A stretch of 64,000 nucleotides of DNA from Streptomyces umbrinus (GTDB lineage: Bacteria; Actinomycetota; Actinomycetes; Streptomycetales; Streptomycetaceae), in assembly GCF_030817415.1 (NCBI RefSeq), contig NZ_JAUSZI010000002.1:1364001-1428000 (forward strand), written 5' to 3'. The translations under genes and the position numbers were made by a program. Positions 1 to 9,435 of the stretch are shown one piece after another; position 1 is the first letter of the stretch; every line of letters begins with the position of its first letter. Under the pieces are notes generated by a model. It saw only the letters and a program-made list of their open reading frames with translations, did no database searches and was not told where the DNA came from.

Positions 1-895
1 GCCGCTCTTCGCCAGCGCCGGACGCTGTTCGGCGGGCTTCAACGTGACCAACGGACAGGCCAACTTCATTCTCACGGCCGGGCACTGCGGCCCGGTGGGC
101 ACGACGTGGTTCTCGGACCAGCAGGGCAGTCAGCAGGTCGGCGCGACCGTGTCCGGCTCGTTCCCCGGCGGTGACTTCTCGCTCGTGCAGTACAGCCCCG
201 GCGTGGATCTCAGCGGCGCCGACCTCGTGGCCGTCGGCGACGGCCAGGGCATACGGATCATCGGATCGGCCGACGCCGCCGTCGGACAGAAGGTGTTCCG
301 CAGCGGCAGCACGACCGGTCTCCAGTCCGGCGAGGTGACCGGACTGAACGCCACCGTGAACTACCCGCAGGGCACGGTCAGCGGGCTCATCGAGACCACG
401 GTGTGCGCCGAACCGGGCGACAGCGGCGGCCCGATGTTCGCCAACGGGCTGGCCATGGGCATCACCTCGGGCGGCAACGGGGACTGCCAGAGCGGCGGTA
501 CGACGTTCTTCCAGCCGGTCAGCAAGGCGCTGGACTCGCTCGGTGTGAAGCTGGTGACCGAGCCCGGGTCGGGCGGCCAGGAGACGCCCTCCTCCGGGAG
601 CACCGGGAACACGGGCAGCGCCAACAACGGCGCGGGCGCGGCGGCGCCTCCCGGCACGTCCTCGACCGCTCCCGGCGGCGCGGTCCTGCCCGGAGGGGCG
701 GGCCCCGGGGACACGGCGCCCGAGGGTGAGACCGACAGTGTGGCCTCGGCGCTGGAGCGGGTCGCGGACTTCAGGAACCTCGGTCCCGGACTGTTCGTCA
801 TCGCGGGCAGCCTGGTCGCCCTGGTGGCCCTCCGGATCCGATCGGAGCGCGGGCGCAGGCGGTACCGCAACCAGTACTCGCAGAGCTGGGGCTGA
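1..895 (+). CDS. Membrane-anchored S1 (streptogrisin-like) serine protease, 5' end missing
   Basis: The reading frame is already open at base 2, so the N-terminus (signal peptide and any propeptide) lies outside the window. Chymotrypsin-fold landmarks are in order: catalytic His in LTAGHCG, Asp in GGDFSLVQY, Ser in GDSGGPMF. The Cys before and at the His (RCS...GHC) and the pair around the Ser (VCAEPGDSGG...GDCQSGG) match streptogrisin disulfides. After the protease domain comes a Gly/Ser/Thr/Pro-rich linker of about 60 residues, then a hydrophobic segment (LFVIAGSLVALVAL) and a basic tail (RIRSERGRRR). This is a C-terminal membrane anchor, so the enzyme should act outside the cell while tethered. 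Substrate unknown. GTG at 44 would be an internal start and is not likely the real one. Confidence 0.9.
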   Translation, partial: PLFASAGRCSAGFNVTNGQANFILTAGHCGPVGTTWFSDQQGSQQVGATVSGSFPGGDFSLVQYSPGVDLSGADLVAVGDGQGIRIIGSADAAVGQKVFRSGSTTGLQSGEVTGLNATVNYPQGTVSGLIETTVCAEPGDSGGPMFANGLAMGITSGGNGDCQSGGTTFFQPVSKALDSLGVKLVTEPGSGGQETPSSGSTGNTGSANNGAGAAAPPGTSSTAPGGAVLPGGAGPGDTAPEGETDSVASALERVADFRNLGPGLFVIAGSLVALVALRIRSERGRRRYRNQYSQSWG

Positions 896-1034
896 CAGCG
901 GCTCGGCCGAGATCCTTCGCGGCTGGAACCTGGCATGGCTAAAACACGGCACACATACCGGTTCACATAACTGAAACAGCCGATAGTGCCCATTGTCGTC
1001 CATCGTGACCGTGGCACTGGTTCAATCGTTCGAC

Positions 1035-3785
1035 ATGACCCTCAAGGGGCGCGCCCGGGAATGCGAGCAACTCGACCTGCTCGTCCGGGAGTTGCGCGAA
1101 GGACTCAGCGGTGTGGCGGTGCTGCGGGGCGACGCGGGCATCGGCAAGACCGTCCTGCTGGAGCACGCGGTGACCGAGGCCGCCGAACTACGTGTGCTGC
1201 GGGTGGTGGGCGTGGAGGCGGAGTCCGGCTTCCCGTTCGCCGCGCTGCACCGGCTGCTCGTCCCCTTGCTCGACGGGCTCAAGGAGCCCGGTGCACTGCC
1301 ATTGGCCCAGCACACGGCACTGCGGGTGGCCTGCGGACTGGCCGAAGGACCGCCCCCCGACGGGTTTCTGGTGGGGCACGCGACGCTCACCCTGCTCGCC
1401 GAGACAGCGAAGCGGCGGCCGGTACTGGCCATCGTCGACGACGCACAGTGGCTCGACGAGGAGTCCCTGCGCGTGCTCGCGTTCGTGGGCCGCCGGGTGC
1501 ACGCGGAGGGCGTCGGCCTGCTGTTCGCCGCGCGGACCGGATTCGACGTACCCGCGGGCCTGCCCGCCGCTGTCGACGTCACCGGTCTGGAGGAGCCGTT
1601 CGCGCTTGAGGTGCTGCGGGGGGCAGTGCCCGGACAGCTCGACGCCCGCGTCGCGGCACGGATCGTGGCCGCCACCGCCGGGAACCCGCTGGCGCTGACC
1701 GACCTCGGTCTCGAACTCTCCGCCGACCAGCTCTCCGGCGGGCTCGCGCTGCCCGAACCCCTGCCCGTGGGAAGCAGGTTGGAGGCGCACTACCTTCAGC
1801 GGGTCCGGGAGCTGCCGGGGCCCGCGCGCACCTGGCTGTTGCTCGCCGCCGCCGAGCCGAGCGGCGACCTCGGCTACCTCACCCGTGCGGCACGGCAGAT
1901 GGGGACCGGTGCCGAGGCCTCGGGTCCGGCCGAGGCCGCCCGCCTCGTGGTGCTGCGCTCGGCCGCGGAGTTCCGGCACCCGCTGGTGCGATCCGCGGTG
2001 TACGGCGGAGCCACCGGCGCCGAGCGAAGACGCGCGCACCAGGCGCTGGCCGAGGTCACCGACCGCCCGGCCGACACCGACCTCAGAGCCTGGCATCTCG
2101 CCGCGGCCGCGATCGGCCCGGACGCCGCCGTCGCCGCCGAACTGGAGCGGACGGCCGACCGGGCGGGCTCCCGCGGCGGATACGCGGCCCGCGCCACCTA
2201 CCTGACCCGGGCCGCCGAGCTGACGCCCGAGGGCGAAGTCCGGGCCGGGCGGCTGCTCTCGGCGGCCGAGGCCGCGCTGCGCGCCGGGGCGCCGTTGCAG
2301 GCGGAGTCGCTGCTCGACGCGATCGACTTGGATCTGATCGGCGACGTCGGCCGGGGCCGGACCCTGCTGGTCCGGGCGCACGCGGTCATCGCGCTGGGCG
2401 CCGCCGACTCGTTCGCGCGCGCTCCCGCGCTGTGTCTGAGGGCCGCGCCCTTCCTCGTCGGCGGCGCGCCGGAGCTCGCCCGCGAGGCGCTGCTGAGAGC
2501 GGTGGAGCGTGCCATCACCGCGGAACACCTCATGCGGGACACCACGGTGGCCCAGATCGCCCGCGCCATCGACGACCTGGTGCCCCGCGCCGGGGACGCG
2601 ACCGGCATCGACCTGGTGCTGCGCGCGTTCGCCGTCCTGGTCACCGAGGGCTACGAGCGCGCCGTGCCCCACATACGGCGGGCCTGCGCGGTGCTGCTGG
2701 ACCCGCGCACCTCCGACGAGCAGGTGCTGCGGGGCTATATGCCGGTCGTCACCCTGTCGATGATGCTGTGGGACGAGGTGACGCACTCCACCGTGATCCT
2801 GCGGGCCGCGGACGCCGCCCGCGCGACCGGCGCCCTGATGCAGCTCGACATCGCCCTGTACTGCGCGGTGATGTCGGAGACCAACCTCGGCGAACTGCCT
2901 GCCGCCGACGAACTGCGTGCCGAGGGGAGCCAGATCCGCGCGGCGATCGGCGCCACGGACGACATGTGGGCCATCTACCGCCACCCCGAACTGCTCGCCT
3001 GGCACGGCGAACTCGACGACCTCCCCGCGGTCCTGTACGGGTCGATGGCGGCGGGCACCTGGCTGGGCACCGGTGCGGTCGAGTCCATCGCCCGCATCGG
3101 CATGATCGTCCTGGCCCTGAGCCGCGGCAACTACGCCCAGGCGCGCAGCACCACCCATGAGCTGATCGAGCACGACGTACTCGGGGTGCACTCCCGGCTG
3201 CTCCCCCACCTGGTCGAGGCGGCCGTACGCTGCGGCGACCGCGTCCTGGCCACGGCGGCCCTGCGCACGCTGACATCCCGGGCCTCCGCCTCAGGCACCC
3301 CTTGGGCGCTGGGGCTGCTGGCGCGCTCGCGGGCCCTGCTCGCCGCCACGAACGAGGCGGAAGCCCTCTACCGCGAGGCGCTCGACCTACTGTCGAAGAC
3401 GCGGGCCCGTTCCGATCTCGCCGTCGCCCATCTGCTGTACGGCGAGTGGCTGCGCCGCCGCAAGCGCCGCAAGGACGCCCGTGAGCAACTGCGCACGGCC
3501 GTCGCGATGTTCGACGCCATGCGTGCCATGGGCTACGCCGCCCGTGCCGCCCAGGAACTCGCCGCCACCGGGGAGCACCCCCACCGCGGTGCCACCGGGA
3601 CGACCGACGCGCTGACCCCGCAGGAGCTCACGATCGCCCGCCTCGCCAGGTCGGGCGCGACCAACTCCGAGATCGCCGCCCAGCTGTTCATCAGCGCCAG
3701 CACCGTCGACTACCACCTCAGGAAGATCTTCCGGAAGCTCGACGTCACTTCTCGGCGACAGCTCGCCCGTACCCCGGACCTCTGA
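1035..3785 (+). CDS. LAL-type LuxR family transcriptional regulator with N-terminal ATPase
   Basis: A 916-residue large ATP-binding regulator. A Walker A motif GDAGIGKT lies at residues 32-39 and a Walker B-like [14 protein letters not shown] near residue 135. A long helical repeat region follows, and the last 57 residues form a LuxR/GerE helix-turn-helix ([20 protein letters not shown], then [14 protein letters not shown]). Size and order are normal for the family. ATG 1035 is preferred because it begins at the conserved GRARECEQL region; an in-frame TTG at 993 would add 14 residues. Neither has a clear ribosome site. The gene sits directly upstream of, and in line with, three alpha/beta hydrolase genes, so it may be their activator; that link is inferred from position only. 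Confidence 0.93.
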   Translation: MTLKGRARECEQLDLLVRELREGLSGVAVLRGDAGIGKTVLLEHAVTEAAELRVLRVVGVEAESGFPFAALHRLLVPLLDGLKEPGALPLAQHTALRVACGLAEGPPPDGFLVGHATLTLLAETAKRRPVLAIVDDAQWLDEESLRVLAFVGRRVHAEGVGLLFAARTGFDVPAGLPAAVDVTGLEEPFALEVLRGAVPGQLDARVAARIVAATAGNPLALTDLGLELSADQLSGGLALPEPLPVGSRLEAHYLQRVRELPGPARTWLLLAAAEPSGDLGYLTRAARQMGTGAEASGPAEAARLVVLRSAAEFRHPLVRSAVYGGATGAERRRAHQALAEVTDRPADTDLRAWHLAAAAIGPDAAVAAELERTADRAGSRGGYAARATYLTRAAELTPEGEVRAGRLLSAAEAALRAGAPLQAESLLDAIDLDLIGDVGRGRTLLVRAHAVIALGAADSFARAPALCLRAAPFLVGGAPELAREALLRAVERAITAEHLMRDTTVAQIARAIDDLVPRAGDATGIDLVLRAFAVLVTEGYERAVPHIRRACAVLLDPRTSDEQVLRGYMPVVTLSMMLWDEVTHSTVILRAADAARATGALMQLDIALYCAVMSETNLGELPAADELRAEGSQIRAAIGATDDMWAIYRHPELLAWHGELDDLPAVLYGSMAAGTWLGTGAVESIARIGMIVLALSRGNYAQARSTTHELIEHDVLGVHSRLLPHLVEAAVRCGDRVLATAALRTLTSRASASGTPWALGLLARSRALLAATNEAEALYREALDLLSKTRARSDLAVAHLLYGEWLRRRKRRKDAREQLRTAVAMFDAMRAMGYAARAAQELAATGEHPHRGATGTTDALTPQELTIARLARSGATNSEIAAQLFISASTVDYHLRKIFRKLDVTSRRQLARTPDL

Positions 3786-3881
3786 ACCGGCTGACGACTA
3801 CGCGCTCCACGTGGTTCGAGGACGACCCGCCCCGCCGGACGATCGGGCGGTCGGAACGAACCCACAGACGGGAGCACCCCA

Positions 3882-4706
3882 ATGCCGTACGTGACCGCCT
3901 CCGACGGTGCACGGATCCACTACAAGGACTGGGGTCAGGGCCGCCCGGTCGTGCTCAGCCACGGGTGGCCCCTGAACGCGGACAGCTGGGAGGCGCAGCA
4001 GCTGTTCCTCGCCTCGAACGGCTTCCGCGTCATCGCCCACGACCGCCGTGGCCACGGCCGCTCCACCCAGACCTGGCTCGGCAACGAGATGAACACGTAC
4101 GCCGACGACCTCGCGACGCTCGTCGACACGCTCGATCTGCGGGACGCGACCCTCGTCGGGTTCTCCACCGGCGGCGGCGAGGTGGCCCGTTACGTCGGCC
4201 GGCACGGCACCGCCCGGCTCGCCCAGCTCGTGCTCGTCTCCGCCGTGCCGCCGTTCATGCTCAAGACCGACGACAACCCGGGCGGGGTACCGGTCGAGGT
4301 GTTCGACGCGATCCGCGCCGGCTCGCTCGCCGACCGCTCGCAGCTCTACCGCGACCTGGCCGACGGGCCGTTCTTCGGCGGCAACCGGCCCGGCGCCGGT
4401 CCCTCCCAGGGCGTACGCGACGCGTTCTGGCTCCAGGGGCTCCAGTCCGGACACCGGAACGCGTACGAGTGCATCGCGGCCTTCTCCGCCACCGACTTCC
4501 GTGCCGACCTGGACGCCTTCGACGTGCCCACGCTCGTCATCCACGGCGACGACGACCAGGTCGTGCCCTTCGAGGTGGGCGGCAAGGCCTCCGCGGCCCG
4601 GATCAAGAACGCGTCGCTCAAGGTCTATCCGGGCGCGCCGCACGGCATCACCGACACCCACAAGGAACAACTCAACGCCGATCTGCTGGAGTTCCTCAAT
4701 TCCTGA
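3882..4706 (+). CDS. Alpha/beta hydrolase, non-haem chloroperoxidase-like
   Basis: A 274-residue cytoplasmic alpha/beta hydrolase with no signal peptide. The oxyanion region is LSHGWPL, the nucleophile elbow is GFSTGG (Ser95), the acid lies in [12 protein letters not shown] and the His in [10 protein letters not shown]. The pattern DRRGHGRS and the overall length match cofactor-free chloroperoxidases/esterases (BpoA2-like), which hydrolyse esters and can perhydrolyse short acids. ATG 3882 follows GGGAG with good spacing. It is the first of three related hydrolase genes on the strand. True substrate unknown; the haloperoxidase name reflects family resemblance only. Confidence 0.9.
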   Translation: MPYVTASDGARIHYKDWGQGRPVVLSHGWPLNADSWEAQQLFLASNGFRVIAHDRRGHGRSTQTWLGNEMNTYADDLATLVDTLDLRDATLVGFSTGGGEVARYVGRHGTARLAQLVLVSAVPPFMLKTDDNPGGVPVEVFDAIRAGSLADRSQLYRDLADGPFFGGNRPGAGPSQGVRDAFWLQGLQSGHRNAYECIAAFSATDFRADLDAFDVPTLVIHGDDDQVVPFEVGGKASAARIKNASLKVYPGAPHGITDTHKEQLNADLLEFLNS

Positions 4707-4817
4707 GGCACCCCCTGAGGCACCTCCAATGAACCGGTGAGGCGCCTCGGCGCGCTCCCGAAGCTCCGTCCGCATGCCCCGCCACCGACATGCCCCGATC
4801 CAGAAGGAGCTCATCAC

Positions 4818-5699
4818 ATGACGTCCGACCGTCATCCCCGCCGCCGCGTCCTCGGCGGCCTGCTCGCGGCCGGCACCGGCGCACTCGGCCTCGGCGGCGC
4901 GCTGCCCTCCGCGTCGGCAGCCGGTGCCAGACCTTCGGCCGGCGGTGCCAAGCCGACCGTCGTCCTGGTCCACGGCGTGTTCGCCGACGCGTCCGGCTGG
5001 TACAAGACCATGGCCGGACTGCAGGACGCCGGTTTCCCGGTCATCGCCGCCGCGAACCCTCCCCCAGACTCCGTCCGGGGGGACCCCCAGCGCACCCTGG
5101 CCGGCGACTCCGCCTACGTCTCCAGCATCGTCGACACGATCCCCGGCCCGGTCATCCTGGTCGGCCACTCCTACGGCGGCGAGGTCGTCACCAACGCCGG
5201 GCGCGGCCACACGAACGTCAAGGCGCTGGTGTACGTCGCCGCGTTCGCCCCCGACGAGGGCGAGAGCGCGCTGCAGCTGGCCGAGCAGTTCCCGGGCAGT
5301 GAGCTGCCCGGCGCCCTGGTGACCCGCCCGTTCCCGCTGCCCGCCGACGCGCCTCCCGGCGATCCCGGCCTCGACGGCTATATCGACCCGGCGAAGTTCC
5401 GCGAGGTCTTCGCCGGCGATCTGCCGCGCTCCGAGGCCAGGCTGATGGCGGCGGCCCAACGCCCGGGCAGCATCGGCGGTCTGGCGGGCGGGAGCGGCGT
5501 ACCGGCCTGGAAGTCGCTGCCGTCCTGGTACGTGATCCCGACCGCCGACAAGGTCATCCCGCCCGCCGTGCAGCGCTTCATGGCGCAGCGGGCGGGGAGC
5601 AGGGTCGTCGAGGTCAAGGGTGCGTCGCACGTCGTGATGATGTCCCGCCCGGCCGTCGTCGTCCGCCAGATCCTGGCCGCCCACCACGCCACCCGCTGA
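4818..5699 (+). CDS. Exported alpha/beta hydrolase with Tat-type signal
   Basis: A 293-residue protein. The start is ATG 4818, behind AAGGAG at 4804; an upstream GTG at 4737 has no ribosome site. The N-terminus HPRRRVLGGLLAAGTGAL is a twin-arginine-type signal followed by an Ala-rich cleavage region, so export is likely. The fold landmarks are VLVHGVFADASGW, nucleophile elbow GHSYGG (Ser118) and a late His in GASHVVMMSRP. About ten residues after AAAN (81-91, PPPDSVRGDPQ) appear to be an insertion encoded by a C/G hairpin (see the repeat entry). Esterase-like; substrate unknown. Confidence 0.88.
   Translation: MTSDRHPRRRVLGGLLAAGTGALGLGGALPSASAAGARPSAGGAKPTVVLVHGVFADASGWYKTMAGLQDAGFPVIAAANPPPDSVRGDPQRTLAGDSAYVSSIVDTIPGPVILVGHSYGGEVVTNAGRGHTNVKALVYVAAFAPDEGESALQLAEQFPGSELPGALVTRPFPLPADAPPGDPGLDGYIDPAKFREVFAGDLPRSEARLMAAAQRPGSIGGLAGGSGVPAWKSLPSWYVIPTADKVIPPAVQRFMAQRAGSRVVEVKGASHVVMMSRPAVVVRQILAAHHATR
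5056..5091. repeat. Hairpin-forming GC repeat inserted in frame in the hydrolase gene
   Basis: A run TCCCCC (5060-5065), about twelve bases of loop, then GGGGGA (5078-5083) followed at once by CCCCC. The C-run, G-run, C-run arrangement is typical of a small interspersed element of Streptomyces intergenic DNA. A related GGGGGTCCCCC core is at 15131-15141 between the two PucR genes. Here it lies inside a coding region and adds roughly ten residues without breaking the frame. Confidence 0.5.
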
Positions 5700-5718
5700 C
5701 CTCCCGGAAGGAAAACCA

Positions 5719-6516
5719 ATGAGCAAGCCGGACACCGTCGTTCTGATCCACGGCTTCTGGGTCACGCCCCGCAGCTGGGAACACTGGATCGCCCGCTACG
5801 AGAAGCAGGGCTACCGCGTGATCGCACCCGCCTACCCCGGGTTCGAGGCGGAGGTCGAGTCCCTCAACGCCGACCCGACGCCGATCGAGGCGATCACCGC
5901 GCCCCGGATCGTCGAGAGCCTCGCCACCGTGATCCGCGCACTCGACGCGCCGCCCGTCCTGATCGGCCACTCCGCGGGCGGGGCCTTCACCCAGGTCCTC
6001 CTCGACCACGGATTCGGCGCGGCGGGCGTGGCCATCAACTCCGCGCCCACCGAGGGCGTGCGGGTGATCCCGCCGAGCCAGGTGAAGTCCACGTTCCCCG
6101 TGCTCAAGAACCCCGCCAACCACCACAAGGCGGTCGGCCTCACCTTCGAGCAGTGGCACTACGCGTTCACCAACACGTTCCCCGAGGAGGAGTCCCGGGC
6201 GCTGTACGAGCGGTACGCGATCCCCGCCTCGGGCCGCATCCTGTGGAACAGCGTGCTGGCCAACCTCCAGCCGGGCCACCAGGACATCTGGGTCAACTAC
6301 CACAACGACGACCGGGCCCCGCTGCTGTTCCTCTCCGGCGAGGAGGACCATCTGATGCCGCCGAAGGTCCAGCAGTCCAACGCCAAGCACTACAAGTCGA
6401 AGACCGTCACCGAGGTCAAGGTGTATCCGGGCCAGCCCCACCTCATGCCGGCCTCGCCCGGCTGGGAGGAGATCGCCGACCACGCCCTGTCCTGGGCCGT
6501 GGAACACGCCAAGTAG
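5719..6516 (+). CDS. Alpha/beta hydrolase
   Basis: A 265-residue cytoplasmic alpha/beta hydrolase. ATG 5719 follows GGAAGGA. Motifs: VVLIHGFWVTPRSW near the N-terminus, nucleophile elbow GHSAGG (Ser85), acid region FLSGEEDHLMPP, and His in GQPHLMPASPGW. The large middle insertion (residues about 100-200) is a lid. It is separated from the preceding hydrolase by only 19 bases, so the two are probably co-transcribed. Substrate is not evident. Confidence 0.9.
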   Translation: MSKPDTVVLIHGFWVTPRSWEHWIARYEKQGYRVIAPAYPGFEAEVESLNADPTPIEAITAPRIVESLATVIRALDAPPVLIGHSAGGAFTQVLLDHGFGAAGVAINSAPTEGVRVIPPSQVKSTFPVLKNPANHHKAVGLTFEQWHYAFTNTFPEEESRALYERYAIPASGRILWNSVLANLQPGHQDIWVNYHNDDRAPLLFLSGEEDHLMPPKVQQSNAKHYKSKTVTEVKVYPGQPHLMPASPGWEEIADHALSWAVEHAK

Positions 6517-6615
6517 GGGCGGACAACGCGCCCGGGGCGACCGCACGGGCCGCCCCGGGCCACCGAAGAAGCCGACGAGCAGGGATCACCGCATGCCCTG
6601 GGAGGGGGTCACCGC

Positions 6616-7407
6616 ATGACCGAGGTCCGTGTCACGCACATCGGCGGTCCGACCACGCTGATCGAGGCCGACGGCTGGCGGCTGCTCACCGACCCGACGT
6701 TCGATCCGCCGGGCGGCCGCTACGCGTTCGGCTGGGGCACCTCCTCCCGCAAACTGGCGGGCCCCGCGCTGGCCGTCGCGGACCTGCCGCCGATCGACGC
6801 CGTCCTGCTGACCCACGACCACCACGGCGACAACCTGGACACGGCAGGCCGTGCCCTGCTGCCGGGCGTCGGCACCGTACTCACCACGCTGTCCGGGGCA
6901 GGTCGGCTCGGGGGCAACGCGCGGGGTCTGGCGGCCTGGACGAGCACACGGCTGGAGGCGCCCGGACGCCCGGCGATCGACGTCACGGCGACTCCGGCCC
7001 GCCATGGTCCGCCGCTGTCCCGGGCGGTCACCGGGGACGTCATCGGCTTCGCGCTCCGCTGGGAGGGCCAGCGGCACGGCGTGCTGTGGGTCTCCGGCGA
7101 CACCGTCCTGTACGACGGCGTACGGGAGGTGGCCCGCCGTCTGGACGTGGGCACCGCGCTGCTGCATCTGGGCAGCGTCCGCTTCCCGCTGACCGGCCCC
7201 GTCCGCTACACGATGAACGCGGCGCAGGCCGTCAGTCTGTGCGGCGAACTGCGGCCGCACACGGTCCTGCCCGTGCACTACGAGGGCTGGGGCCACTTCC
7301 AGGAGGGCCGGACCGCCATCGAGGCGGAACTCGCCGGCGCTCCGGCCGACATCCGCGACCGCTTCCGCTGGCTGCCCACCGGAAAGGGAGCCGACGTCAC
7401 CGTGTGA
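6616..7407 (+). CDS. Metallo-beta-lactamase-fold hydrolase (UlaG-like)
   Basis: A 263-residue protein. The zinc motif THDHHGDN (residues 66-73, HxHxxDH type) follows the usual first strand VTHIGGPTTLIEADGWRLLTD. Later metal-site segments are VSGDTVLYDG and VLPVHYEGWGHF. This arrangement is that of UlaG-like/YtnP-like hydrolases, which act on lactones, phosphodiesters or similar small molecules. ATG 6616 lies behind GGGAGGG. It follows the hydrolase run by 99 bases. It has no signal peptide, so it should act in the cytoplasm. Confidence 0.88.
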   Translation: MTEVRVTHIGGPTTLIEADGWRLLTDPTFDPPGGRYAFGWGTSSRKLAGPALAVADLPPIDAVLLTHDHHGDNLDTAGRALLPGVGTVLTTLSGAGRLGGNARGLAAWTSTRLEAPGRPAIDVTATPARHGPPLSRAVTGDVIGFALRWEGQRHGVLWVSGDTVLYDGVREVARRLDVGTALLHLGSVRFPLTGPVRYTMNAAQAVSLCGELRPHTVLPVHYEGWGHFQEGRTAIEAELAGAPADIRDRFRWLPTGKGADVTV

Positions 7408-7427
7408 CGGAACGGTTTACTGGGGGT

Positions 7428-8615
7428 ATGACGCGCACCAGCCCCAGCAGCCACAGCCCCGATCACGCCCCCGTCATCGTCAGCTCCCCCGGCTCCTTCG
7501 CCCGGAGCGTGCTCGACGAGCGGCACCCCGCCCTCATCGAGCGCGTACGGCGGGCCACTCCGTATCCGCCCGAGCAACAGCGCGCGCTTGACTCCCTGCT
7601 GGAGGAGATCACCAAGGGGGTCATCGAACGGCTCGACGACAGTGAGCCGGGCGCCGAGCGGTGGCGGGACGAGCCGTACTACGGGCAGCGCTGGCCGGAC
7701 GTGCCGTTCCTGTGGGCTGAGAGCTTCTTCTACCGCAAACTCCTGGCCGCCCTGGGCCACTTCGCACCGGGTCCCTGGCTGGGCATCGACCCCTTCGCCC
7801 CCTTCAAGAACGCCGAACTCACGAGTTCCAAGGTCGACGAGGAGCTCTCCGCGCTCGACCGCCTGCCCGAACTCCCGTTGGAGGAACGGGACCGCACCCT
7901 CCTGCTCTCCTCCCTCTGGGGCAACCGGGCCGATCTCGGCTTCCAACTGTCCGCGGGCGCCGGGGGTTTGGGTGAGCGCGTGACGGGCCTGGTCGTCGAC
8001 GACTCCCCCGCGCTCCTGGAGACCCTCGAAGCCGGCGAGCCCGGAAAGGTCTGTCTGGTCGCCGACAACGCCGGTCCCGAGCTGCTTCCCGACCTCGTCC
8101 TCGCCGACCATCTCCTGACCACACGGCGGGCGGCCACCGTCGTCCTTCACCTCAAGCCGTACCCGTACTACGTCTCCGACGCGACCACCACCGACACCCT
8201 GGCCTGTCTCGACCGTATGACCAGGGCGTCCGGACACGCGGCGGAGGTCGGCGAGCGGCTGCGGCAGGCTGTCAGCGGTGGGCAGCTGACCCTGCGCACA
8301 CACCCGTTCTCGTGCGCACCGCACCCCTATGAGCGGATGTCGGCCGACCTCCGGGAGGACTTCGCGTCCGCCACGCTCACCGTGATGAAGGGCGACCTCA
8401 ACTACCGCCGTCTGGTGGGCGATCGCCACTGGCCGGCCACGACACCGTTCGCCGAGGCCACCGCGTACTTCCCGGGTCCGGTGGCGGCGCTGCGGACGCT
8501 CAAGTCGGACGTCGTGACCGGACTCGAACCCCGGACGCTGGAGGAGCTGGACGCGGGCGAGGAGGCATGGCGCACGAGCGGGACGCACGCCCTGATCCAG
8601 TTCGCCGCACGCTGA
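7428..8615 (+). CDS. DUF89/ARMT1-like damage-control phosphatase
   Basis: A 395-residue protein. The C-terminal half carries the DUF89 signature: LVADNAGPELLPDLVLADHL, then HLKPYPYYVSDATTTD, and MKGDLNYRRLVGD. The family is metal-dependent phosphatases that remove damaged or surplus phosphometabolites; eukaryotic ARMT1 (subfamily III) is the closest in layout. The conserved Asp/Asn of the DNAG block and the KGDLNYR block are both present. ATG 7428 is preceded by TGGGGG and lies 20 bases after the upstream gene, so co-transcription is possible. The exact substrate is not deducible. Confidence 0.85.
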   Translation: MTRTSPSSHSPDHAPVIVSSPGSFARSVLDERHPALIERVRRATPYPPEQQRALDSLLEEITKGVIERLDDSEPGAERWRDEPYYGQRWPDVPFLWAESFFYRKLLAALGHFAPGPWLGIDPFAPFKNAELTSSKVDEELSALDRLPELPLEERDRTLLLSSLWGNRADLGFQLSAGAGGLGERVTGLVVDDSPALLETLEAGEPGKVCLVADNAGPELLPDLVLADHLLTTRRAATVVLHLKPYPYYVSDATTTDTLACLDRMTRASGHAAEVGERLRQAVSGGQLTLRTHPFSCAPHPYERMSADLREDFASATLTVMKGDLNYRRLVGDRHWPATTPFAEATAYFPGPVAALRTLKSDVVTGLEPRTLEELDAGEEAWRTSGTHALIQFAAR

Positions 8616-8748
8616 TCCGGTTCGGCACGTGAGCGTTCCGGTTGTGAGGACTGGGCTGTTTGTCCCCTCATGGGGCGGTGGTGCCGCTAGCGTGCGCTGG
8701 TCACCGTTCGCGTGAATGTGCATGACATGCACAGGGGGGAAGTCAGCT

Positions 8749-9435
8749 ATGGGGAACAAGCGTGTGCTGGGACATCCGGCACGGCTGATCGTCGCGTTGC
8801 TCGCCGGGTTCGCTCTGGTCCTGACCGGCACGGGCGCCGCCCACGCCACGACCACCGTGGAGATCCCGGCGGGCACCGAGGGCGGCGTCTCGGCGACCGT
8901 GAAGTTCTACGGGACCGTGGTGCCTCAGCCCTACAACCCGGATCCGACCGCCTACTTCGGCGACCGCAAGTGCCAGCTGATCTACCACGACTACGACCCG
9001 ACCGCGGGCTGCGGCGGCTTCAAGCTCGGCGTCGTCCTGCACAACGTCCGCAACCAGCCGGGCTATCTGGCCGGCCTCAACAGCACCGGGAACTACTTCC
9101 AGGCGCACGCCGACACCGCCCGTACCTTCGGGTGCCTCCGTGCCGACGGCAGCTTCGACCACGGCACGAGCTTCGTCGTCCGCACCGAACAGCAGCGCCT
9201 CGGCTCGACGTACTACGAGCCGGACAGCAACTGGATCCTGAGCGCGCACCGGAACTACGCGGGCGAGTTCGGCCCGCACTTCTTCGTCAACTTCCCTCCC
9301 GTGGAGGTGAATTGCCCGGCGGGCATGACCGCGACCCAGTACGGGCTCAAGGTCAGCAACGTCAACATCAGCATTGACGACGCGAACGTCTTCGGTACGA
9401 CGACATGGAGTACACCGGGGCCGTTCTACGGGTGA
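8749..9435 (+). CDS. Secreted protein of unknown function
   Basis: A 228-residue protein. ATG 8749 follows the strong site AGGGGGGAAG. The N-terminus (basic MGNKRVLGHPAR, hydrophobic LIVALLAGFALVLTG, then AAHATT) is a Sec signal peptide. The mature part is rich in aromatic residues and Asn, with a few Cys (KCQLIYHDYD, TAGCGGFKL, FGCLRADG, EVNCPAG) that could form two disulfides. I recognise no catalytic motif. Its 3' end overlaps the end of the convergent MFS gene by 10 bases. Confidence 0.8.
   Translation: MGNKRVLGHPARLIVALLAGFALVLTGTGAAHATTTVEIPAGTEGGVSATVKFYGTVVPQPYNPDPTAYFGDRKCQLIYHDYDPTAGCGGFKLGVVLHNVRNQPGYLAGLNSTGNYFQAHADTARTFGCLRADGSFDHGTSFVVRTEQQRLGSTYYEPDSNWILSAHRNYAGEFGPHFFVNFPPVEVNCPAGMTATQYGLKVSNVNISIDDANVFGTTTWSTPGPFYG

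Noticed and set aside
1188..3209. Long frame on the minus strand opposite the LuxR gene
   Set aside because: Long antisense frames are expected in high-GC coding DNA. The Gly/Arg/Gln-rich translation matches no family, and the LuxR gene explains the region fully.
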